11,573 bases of DNA. Source: Actinomycetes bacterium. Lineage in GTDB: Bacteria; Actinomycetota; Acidimicrobiia; Acidimicrobiales; Acidimicrobiaceae. Numbering within the stretch: the stretch's first letter is position 1; each line of letters starts with the position of its first letter. Below are positions 6,579 through 11,573 of the stretch, in pieces. Both the position numbers and the translations under genes were made by a program. Where the stretch lies: NCBI GenBank assembly GCA_021823385.1, contig JAKAOC010000022.1:1-11573 (forward strand), in the 5' to 3' direction. Below the pieces are notes generated by a model that was not told where the DNA came from, searched no databases, and was given only the letters and a program-made list of their open reading frames with translations.

Positions 6579-7475
6579 ATGGCAGAGATGCTGGTTGTCA
6601 CCGGTGCGAGCGGATTCATCGGCTCGAAGATAGCGGCGCGCGCTGCTATCGAGGGGTATCGGGTTATCAACATCGACAAACGGCCCTCCACCGATCCCGG
6701 GCTCGACACCCGCCAGTGCGACATAACCGATGCGGCTGCGCTTGCCGAGGCTTTTCCCAAACAGGCCACAGCCGTCGTCCACATGGCCGCGCGCACCTCG
6801 GTGCTCGAATCGAAGTCGGACCCGCAGGGGGTCTTCGAGACCAACCTGTCCGGCACCCAAAATCTCCTGGAGCTGTCCCGCCAGCGGGGTGTACGCTCCT
6901 TCGTGCTCGCCTCGACCAACGCCGTGGTGGGCGAGAGCACGGATCCCCACATCACCGAGGCGAGCGCGCTGGCGCCCCTCACGCCCTACGGGGCGACCAA
7001 GGCGGCCGGCGAGATGCTGTTGAGTGCGTATGCGGGCAGCTACGGGATCGCCTGCTCCTCGGTCAGACTCACCAACGTCTACGGGACAGGGATGCAGAAC
7101 AAGGACTCCATCGTCCCACGAATCATGCGAGCCGTGCTCGGAGGCAAGCCGCTCGAGATCTACGGGGACGGCCTGCAGTGGCGTGACTTCGTCTACGCCT
7201 CGGACGTCGTGGAGGCCTTCTTCCTTGCACTCGGGCGCGGTCTGGTGGGGCCGGTCGTCGTCGGCGCCGGCCAGAGCCATTCCGTGCGAGACGTGATATC
7301 CGCCGCCGAGGAAGCCATCGGGCGGGAGGTTCCCGTTGTTTGGGGCCCAGCTCGCAGCGGGGAGATGCGTGGGGTCAGGGTGGATATCGCCAAGGCTCGC
7401 GCAATGGGATTCGAACCTCGGGTGGGCCTGGTGGATGGACTTGGCCTTGTCTGGGAGGATTTCAACCGGCCATAA
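6579..7475 (+). CDS. NAD-dependent epimerase/dehydratase (extended SDR, UDP-glucose 4-epimerase-like)
   Basis: A 298-residue extended short-chain dehydrogenase acting on a nucleotide sugar. The NAD-binding Rossmann motif TGASGFIG is at 8-15, Asp48 (CDITD) fits the adenine-binding position, and the catalytic pair is Tyr137-xxx-Lys141 (PYGATK). Thr113 in ASTNAVVG stands where GalE has its catalytic Ser, a tolerated change. NVYGTG (166-171) and GDGLQWRDFVYASDV (196-210) are the substrate-domain signatures common to UDP-glucose 4-epimerases and related sugar nucleotide enzymes. Slightly shorter than GalE (about 330), so the exact substrate is uncertain. It is divergent from the GtrA-like gene and may supply the sugar donor for the neighbouring GT2 system, which is inference. 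Start ATG 6579 has GGGAAG 8 bases upstream; an in-frame ATG at 6588 is an alternative. Confidence 0.88.
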   Translation: MAEMLVVTGASGFIGSKIAARAAIEGYRVINIDKRPSTDPGLDTRQCDITDAAALAEAFPKQATAVVHMAARTSVLESKSDPQGVFETNLSGTQNLLELSRQRGVRSFVLASTNAVVGESTDPHITEASALAPLTPYGATKAAGEMLLSAYAGSYGIACSSVRLTNVYGTGMQNKDSIVPRIMRAVLGGKPLEIYGDGLQWRDFVYASDVVEAFFLALGRGLVGPVVVGAGQSHSVRDVISAAEEAIGREVPVVWGPARSGEMRGVRVDIAKARAMGFEPRVGLVDGLGLVWEDFNRP

Positions 7476-7523
7476 AGCCGCCAAGCCCGGCAACTTGACC
7501 TTCGGGGCCGTTAGTTTCGTGGC

Positions 7524-9023
7524 ATGGAGCTTCTAGTTGCACTTGATGCCGGCACCTCTTCCGTTCGCGCCATCGCCTTCGATGCGCACGGAAATGTGGT
7601 CGACGCCGCCGCGCGGGAGGTTCCGGTCAAGGCCACCACGGCGGGCTGGGTGGAGCAGGACTCCGAGCTCCTCGCCGGTGGATCGATCCGAGTGCTGGCC
7701 GAGCTGGCCGAACGGCTCGGCGAAAAGGCCGGCGACGTGGCTGCGATCGGCGTCACCAACCAGCGCGAGACGGTGGTCTCCTGGGATCGCCGCGACGGCA
7801 CGCTCCTCTACCCGGCCATCTCCTGGCAGGACACCCGCGGGGCTCCCCTCTGCGCTGAACTTGCCCGGACCGGTCATGCCGAGCAGATCCGCTTACGAAC
7901 CGGGCTGGTGGTGAACCCGTATTTCTCGGCCACCAAGATGGCCTGGCTCGGACGCCAGGGCATCGTCACCACACCAGGGCATCAGGTGCACGCCACCCTC
8001 GACGCCTACCTGCTCTGGAGGCTCACCGGCGGTCGCGCCGACTCACCCTTTGTCAGCGACCTCTCCAACGCGAGCCGGACCATGCTGCTCGACATCGAGG
8101 CGCTCACCTTCGATCGCGAGCTTGCCGAACTCCTGGGAGTGGACCTACGGGCGCTGCCCGAGGTGGTACCGACCGCCGGCCTTGCCTACCCGGTGGCACC
8201 GGGCCTCCCTTTTGCCGGTGTGCCAGTCGCCGCCATGATCGGTGACCAGCAGGCCTCGCTCTTCGGCCAGGGCTGCATCGTCCCTGCCACGGCCAAGAAC
8301 ACTTATGGGACCGGCAACTTCCTTCTTGCCAACTCAGGATCGGCGCGCTCACGTCCGGAGTCGGGGGTGCTCGAATCCATCGCCTGGCGAATCAGGGACG
8401 AAAGCCCCACCTACTGCCTGGAGGGGTCGGTTTTCACGACCGGAGCGGTAATGCGCTGGATGCGCGATGGGCTCGGGATACTCCCGGGCTATGAGGAGAT
8501 CGAGGCGGTTCTGCAACGAACCCGCACCAGTGACGGGGTGGTCTTCATTCCGTCCTTCCAGGGTCTGGGCGCGCCGCACTGGATCACCGGCGTGAAAGGG
8601 GGCGTCTTCGGAATCTCGCAGTCGACCACTGCCGACCAGCTGATCCGCGCCGCCGTCGAAGGTGTCACGCTGCGCGTGGAAGAGGTCGCAGAGGCGATGG
8701 AAGCCGCCATCGGCTCGAGGCTCGAGTTCCTTATGGTGGACGGCGGCATGACCAGATCGGAGTCGCTCTGCCAGATCCAGGCGGACCAGCTCCAGCTTCC
8801 GGTGAGGCGCTCCGGCTCGCCCGAGGCAACCGCTCTCGGGGCCGCCCTCATGGCCGGGCTTTCGGTGGGCCTCTTCCCTGCTCTCGAGGACGTCCCCTTC
8901 CCTGCCGACGCCGGCGAGTTCACTCCCAGGGGATCCGCTTCCGCCGCGGGTTCGAGGCGCCGGCTCTACCGGCGCTACCTGGGACGGCTGGCCCCCCAAA
9001 CCCTCGGGCACGAGGGCACCTGA
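7524..9023 (+). CDS. glpK: Glycerol kinase
   Basis: Phosphorylates glycerol with ATP to sn-glycerol 3-phosphate, feeding phospholipid synthesis and glycolysis. The 499-residue length equals the family norm. FGGY-kinase landmarks are in order: LDAGTSSVRAIAFD at 7-20 (phosphate 1, Asp8 and Thr11), TNQRET at 78-83 (glycerol-binding Arg81 and Glu82), NPYFSATK at 131-138 (Tyr133), NASRTML, GDQQASLFGQ with catalytic-base Asp241, YGTGNF, FIPSFQGLGAPHW, and VDGGMTRSESLCQIQAD near the C-terminal third. The NQRE and LGAPHW motifs separate glycerol kinase from xylulose or gluconate kinases. It lies 48 bp behind the epimerase gene with no glpF, glpD or glpR nearby. No good ribosome site precedes ATG 7524; a TTAGTT hexamer 7 bases upstream hints at a leaderless transcript. 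Confidence 0.94.
   Translation: MELLVALDAGTSSVRAIAFDAHGNVVDAAAREVPVKATTAGWVEQDSELLAGGSIRVLAELAERLGEKAGDVAAIGVTNQRETVVSWDRRDGTLLYPAISWQDTRGAPLCAELARTGHAEQIRLRTGLVVNPYFSATKMAWLGRQGIVTTPGHQVHATLDAYLLWRLTGGRADSPFVSDLSNASRTMLLDIEALTFDRELAELLGVDLRALPEVVPTAGLAYPVAPGLPFAGVPVAAMIGDQQASLFGQGCIVPATAKNTYGTGNFLLANSGSARSRPESGVLESIAWRIRDESPTYCLEGSVFTTGAVMRWMRDGLGILPGYEEIEAVLQRTRTSDGVVFIPSFQGLGAPHWITGVKGGVFGISQSTTADQLIRAAVEGVTLRVEEVAEAMEAAIGSRLEFLMVDGGMTRSESLCQIQADQLQLPVRRSGSPEATALGAALMAGLSVGLFPALEDVPFPADAGEFTPRGSASAAGSRRRLYRRYLGRLAPQTLGHEGT
9001..9016. repeat. 6-bp hairpin at the 3' end of glpK (CCCTCG-GGCA-CGAGGG)
   Basis: CCCTCG, a 4-base loop GGCA, then CGAGGG form a perfect GC-rich stem just before the glpK TGA. 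The position suits an RNA 3'-end or weak terminator, but no T-run follows, so intrinsic termination is doubtful; it may also be coincidence within codons. Confidence 0.35.
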
Positions 9024-9087
9024 AGCCGCTCAAGGCCCGATTTCAGCAACAATTCCCAGCGTGTGGCAAAATCCGATGAAGAAAGTC

Positions 9088-9114
9088 GGAATTCACATAT
9101 AGGTTGGAGTGTTG
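9088..9114 (+). promoter_or_regulatory. Candidate SigR/SigH-type (thiol-stress ECF sigma) promoter of cysK-cysE
   Basis: GGAAT (9088-9092) is followed after exactly 18 bases by GTT (9111-9113, GTTG overall), matching the GGAAT-N18-GTT consensus of actinobacterial SigR/SigH promoters. Transcription would start near 9120, giving a leader of about 15 bases that contains the strong AGGGAGG ribosome site. With equal base frequencies, eight fixed positions occur by chance about 0.002 times in this 110-bp gap on one strand. A TCCGA/TCGGA inverted repeat (9072-9090) overlaps the -35 and could be an operator. No sigma-70 promoter of comparable quality is visible here. Confidence 0.6.
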
Positions 9115-9134
9115 AACCGGCCGAGGGAGGCAAG

Positions 9135-10067
9135 ATGAAGATTGCAGACGATGTAACCCAGCTGATCGGCGGTACTCCTCTGGTGAGGCTGAACAAGATG
9201 ACCGAGGGCGCCGGAGCCACGGTGGCCGCCAAGCTCGAGTTCTTCAATCCGGCGCACAGCGTCAAGGACCGCATCGGCCTGGCCATGGTCGAGGCCGCCG
9301 AGAAGGCGGGGCTGATCGGGCCCGAGACGATCATTGTGGAGCCGACCAGCGGCAACACAGGGATCGCACTGGCCATGGTCTGTGCGGCGCGAGGCTACCG
9401 CTGCGTGCTCACGATGCCCGAGACGATGAGCAACGAGCGGCGAATGCTGCTGCGCGCCTACGGCGCCGAGCTCATTCTCACGCCGGGTGCCCAGGGCATG
9501 ACCGGTGCAATAGCAAAAGCCGAGGAGCTGGTGGCTGCGGACAAGCGCTACTTCATGCCCCAGCAGTTCGAGAACCCGGCCAACCCGGATGTTCACCGCC
9601 GCACCACGGCCGAGGAGATCTGGGCCGATACCGACGGACAGGTCGACATCGTGGTGGCGGGCGTGGGCACCGGAGGTACCGTTTCCGGGGTCGGGGCGGT
9701 GCTCAAGGAGCGCAAGCCGTCGGTGCAGATCATCGCGGTCGAGCCGGCCGCCTCAGCCGTCCTGTCCGGCGGGGTGAAGGGCCCTCATCCCATCCAGGGG
9801 CTCGGAGCAGGCTTCATCCCCAAGAACTATTCGTCAGAGGTCGTCGACGAGGTGATCGCGGTCGAGAACGAGGACGCGTTCACCAACGCGCGCCGCTCAG
9901 CCCGGGAAGAGGGGCTCCTGGTGGGCATCTCCTCGGGAGCGGCCATCAGCGCCGCGGTCCGGGTCGCAAAGCGGCCGGAGAACAAGGGCAAGCTCATCGT
10001 CGTCATAATCCCGTCCTTCGGAGAGCGCTATCTCAGCACCGCTCTCTTTGCCGATCTGGGGGAATAG
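9135..10067 (+). CDS. cysK: Cysteine synthase (O-acetylserine sulfhydrylase) CysK
   Basis: Pyridoxal-phosphate enzyme joining O-acetylserine and sulfide to give cysteine. The 310-residue protein shows the PLP lysine in [11 protein letters not shown] (Lys44), the substrate loop TSGNTG at 71-76, the phosphate-binding GTGGT at 178-182, [14 protein letters not shown] typical of CysK rather than CysM, and SSGAA near the C-terminal third. ATG 9135 is chosen because AGGGAGG lies 4 bases upstream and the protein then starts at the usual family position; an upstream in-frame GTG at 9063 would add 24 residues covering the candidate promoter and is unlikely. cysE follows 1 bp after the stop. Confidence 0.95.
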   Translation: MKIADDVTQLIGGTPLVRLNKMTEGAGATVAAKLEFFNPAHSVKDRIGLAMVEAAEKAGLIGPETIIVEPTSGNTGIALAMVCAARGYRCVLTMPETMSNERRMLLRAYGAELILTPGAQGMTGAIAKAEELVAADKRYFMPQQFENPANPDVHRRTTAEEIWADTDGQVDIVVAGVGTGGTVSGVGAVLKERKPSVQIIAVEPAASAVLSGGVKGPHPIQGLGAGFIPKNYSSEVVDEVIAVENEDAFTNARRSAREEGLLVGISSGAAISAAVRVAKRPENKGKLIVVIIPSFGERYLSTALFADLGE

Positions 10068-10068
10068 C

Positions 10069-10782
10069 ATGCTCGAAGTCTTGCGCCGGGATATCCGGGC
10101 CGCAATGGCCCGGGATCCGGCGGCACGGAACCCGCTGGAAATACTGCTTTTCTACCCCGGCATGCACGCCATTTGGGGCTACAGGGTGGCTCATTGGTTC
10201 TGGGTTCGTGACCAGAAGTTCGCCGCGCGGGCCCTCAGCTTCGCAATGCGATGGTTCACCGGCGTTGAGATCCACCCCGGAGCAACAATTGGAGCCGGGC
10301 TTTTCATCGATCACGCCATGGGCGTGGTGGTGGGAGAGACTGCGACTGTCGGTGACGACGTCACCATCTACCACGGCGTCACATTGGGCGGCAGGGGCAT
10401 CGAACCCGGCAAGCGCCACCCCGACATCGGTGACCGGGTGGTCATCGGTGCCGGAGCCAAGATCCTCGGGCCCATCATGGTGGGGAATGACTCCCGGGTA
10501 GGCGCCAATGCCGTGGTGGTCAAAGATGTGCCGCCCAATTCGGTCGTGGTCGGAATACCCGGTCAAGTGGTTAGCCGGTCTCAGGCCCCGGCCCCGAGAA
10601 ACGGAAAGCGCGGCGGCGACGACGCCACCGACCCGATTCTTCCCGACCTTCTTGGGCGCAGCCTGGCGACGCTGGTCAACCGGGTGGACGACCTGGAAGC
10701 CACTTTGGTCGGCCACACGTCGGCCGCGCAAATTCGGCCCGACCGCAATGGGGTATGGTCCGGGGAGGATTTCGCGATCTAA
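10069..10782 (+). CDS. cysE: Serine O-acetyltransferase CysE (short, Gram-positive type)
   Basis: Makes O-acetylserine from serine and acetyl-CoA, the first step of cysteine synthesis. The 237-residue protein has a short N-terminal helical domain and a left-handed beta-helix of hexapeptide repeats (about 68-160). Catalytic His82 (DHAMG) and His117 (RHPDI) are 35 residues apart, as are His158 and His193 of the E. coli enzyme; the VTLGG loop is at 104-108. VVGIPG (160-165) ends the helix. A tail of about 70 residues follows, with a possible short helix (near 190-215), ending in Ile237. A terminal Ile is the residue that inserts into the CysK active site in the cysteine synthase complex. ATG 10069 is preferred over the in-frame TTG at 10048 because GGGGGAA lies just upstream; it starts 1 bp after cysK, implying co-translation. 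Confidence 0.94.
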   Translation: MLEVLRRDIRAAMARDPAARNPLEILLFYPGMHAIWGYRVAHWFWVRDQKFAARALSFAMRWFTGVEIHPGATIGAGLFIDHAMGVVVGETATVGDDVTIYHGVTLGGRGIEPGKRHPDIGDRVVIGAGAKILGPIMVGNDSRVGANAVVVKDVPPNSVVVGIPGQVVSRSQAPAPRNGKRGGDDATDPILPDLLGRSLATLVNRVDDLEATLVGHTSAAQIRPDRNGVWSGEDFAI

Positions 10783-11444
10783 CCCCCTGCCGGGCTATCG
10801 CTGACGGCGGCCAGAACCCGGCAATATCTGCCGGCGATGGAGCAGAGCATGAAGGCCTGGGAGCGCTCGAGCGCCCTAAAGGCGAGTTCACGCCGGGAGG
10901 CCACGAAGCTCCATCCCTGGAAGTCGAGGCCGAAGACGACCATCTCCTCGTCGTGGCCGGCCACGGCCGAATTCCCGTTCAGAAGAGCCCCTCCACGGGC
11001 AAATGCCGCAAGCCATGAGACCTCGGGTGCTTGGCCCGCCTCCGCGACGATGGAAGAAGCGGCTGTATCGACCACCGCGGCGAAGTTGAACTCAAACATT
11101 TCGCGCATCTGCTCGGTGAGCACGCCCGCCACCTGTTCTGGCGTCTCGCGGGCGAGCAGCCTGAGGGTGATCTCCAACGGATCCAGGCGCACGTCGTGCG
11201 GGGTGTCGAGTTCACGCACGCTTTCCACCTCCACCCCGTCGACCTCGTGCACCTCGCGCACAAGCAGGTGTAGCAGCTCGGGATCGGGAATCTCCACGAC
11301 AATCTCGTCGACAGCCCGGCCGCCGCCTCTCTCGAGGATTTCGATGCCGACCAGATCGCCTCGTACTGAACCGATTCTGGACGCCACCGCCCCCAGAGCC
11401 CCAGGGCGATCCTCCAACCAGATCCTCAAAAGGTAACGAGCCAC
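10779..11444 (-). CDS. ACT-domain protein with an uncharacterised C-terminal domain
   Basis: A 221-residue soluble protein. Residues 4-78 form an ACT domain, with the ligand-loop signature [16 protein letters not shown] at 10-25 and the final strand VDGVEVESV at 68-76. ACT domains usually bind amino acids and regulate enzymes of their metabolism. Residues about 85-221 are not assigned confidently; the alternating strand and helix pattern could be a degenerate GAF-like sensor domain. From memory, length and layout resemble the conserved actinobacterial protein Rv3013 of Mycobacterium, which is of unknown function. The gene is tail to tail with cysE and their stop codons overlap by 4 bp. GTG 11442-11444 is the only start after an in-frame TAA; GAAGG lies too close (1 base), so initiation may be leaderless or atypical. 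A role in amino-acid sensing is inference. Confidence 0.8.
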   Translation of the reverse strand: MARYLLRIWLEDRPGALGAVASRIGSVRGDLVGIEILERGGGRAVDEIVVEIPDPELLHLLVREVHEVDGVEVESVRELDTPHDVRLDPLEITLRLLARETPEQVAGVLTEQMREMFEFNFAAVVDTAASSIVAEAGQAPEVSWLAAFARGGALLNGNSAVAGHDEEMVVFGLDFQGWSFVASRRELAFRALERSQAFMLCSIAGRYCRVLAAVSDSPAGG

Positions 11445-11573
11445 GCCTTCACGTTAACCGGCCAACGTTACGGCTGTATTTCCTATCCAGACCGGCGTGT
11501 AGCGAAGCCTTTGTCCTACGTATCATTCGCGGGCGCGGGCATCCGGGACACCATCTCCGGGACCAAGGCGTCA
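11445..11573. other. Region upstream of the ACT gene, possibly including the end of another gene
   Basis: An inverted repeat ACGTT-(8)-AACGT (11451-11468) lies immediately upstream of the ACT gene start and could be an operator; on the minus strand the hexamer TAACGT occurs twice within it. Beyond it two readings compete at the window edge. On the minus strand, a frame enters at 11573 and stops at TAG 11516-11518, encoding a plausible 18-residue C-terminus ending in MPAPANDT. On the plus strand, a frame from TTG 11511 stays open to the edge. Neither can be recognised from so few codons. Confidence 0.35.

Noticed and set aside
6546..7493. 315-residue minus-strand open frame opposite the epimerase
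   Set aside because: No domain is recognisable and it fully mirrors the epimerase, whose Rossmann and YxxxK motifs are intact.
9001..9016. Intrinsic terminator after glpK
   Set aside because: The stem is good, but it precedes the stop codon and no U-tract follows, so it is kept only as a hairpin.
9063..9134. Upstream GTG start for cysK adding 24 residues
   Set aside because: It has no ribosome site and would place the candidate promoter inside the gene; ATG 9135 has a strong ribosome site and fits the family start.
10048..10068. Upstream TTG start for cysE
   Set aside because: It overlaps the cysK 3' end and lacks a ribosome site; ATG 10069 has GGGGGAA at good distance.
1..11573. Defence system, prophage, insertion sequence or CRISPR array
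   Set aside because: No transposase, integrase, nuclease or regularly spaced repeats were seen; every sizeable gene belongs to core metabolism or envelope glycosylation.

Overview
The window is GC-rich, densely packed bacterial chromosome. Its gene families point to a high-GC Actinomycetota member: a class II ribonucleotide reductase with tandem NrdR boxes, an ACT-domain protein of a type I associate with actinobacteria, a SigR/SigH-like promoter, frequent GTG starts, and start codons placed close behind -10-like hexamers. An Acidimicrobiia-type lineage is possible, but that is inference. No mobile element, CRISPR array, rRNA or tRNA is visible.

Layout: (1) 1-1785, minus strand: the first 595 codons of the B12-dependent ribonucleotide reductase nrdJ, cut by the window edge. 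(2) 1786-2365: a 580-bp gene-free gap holding the nrdJ promoter with two NrdR boxes 31 bp apart, a few hairpins and a possible promoter for the next gene. (3) 2366-5968, plus strand: a polyprenol-phosphate-type GT2 glycosyltransferase directly abutting a 917-residue YfhO-family membrane protein; then, tail to tail with only 3 bp between stops, a minus-strand GtrA/GtcA-family flippase (5972-6493). (4) 6579-9023, plus strand: an NAD-dependent sugar epimerase/dehydratase, then glycerol kinase glpK. (5) 9135-10782, plus strand: cysK-cysE, the two enzymes making cysteine from serine, separated by 1 bp and preceded by an exact GGAAT-N18-GTT promoter match. (6) 10779-11444, minus strand: an ACT-domain protein whose stop overlaps the cysE stop by 4 bp. 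(7) 11445-11573: a short upstream region that may hold one end of another gene.

Functionally, GT2 + YfhO + GtrA is the part list of the three-component glycosylation machinery known from Firmicutes (CsbB-YfhO-GtcA, which decorates lipoteichoic acid in Bacillus). A cytoplasmic GT2 loads a sugar on undecaprenyl phosphate, the GtrA protein flips it, and YfhO transfers it outside the membrane. Finding all three side by side, beside a nucleotide-sugar epimerase, in a high-GC actinobacterial-type genome is the main novelty candidate; the acceptor polymer is unknown. The cysK-cysE pair keeps the C-terminal isoleucine of CysE that docks into CysK, so a regulated cysteine synthase complex is likely.
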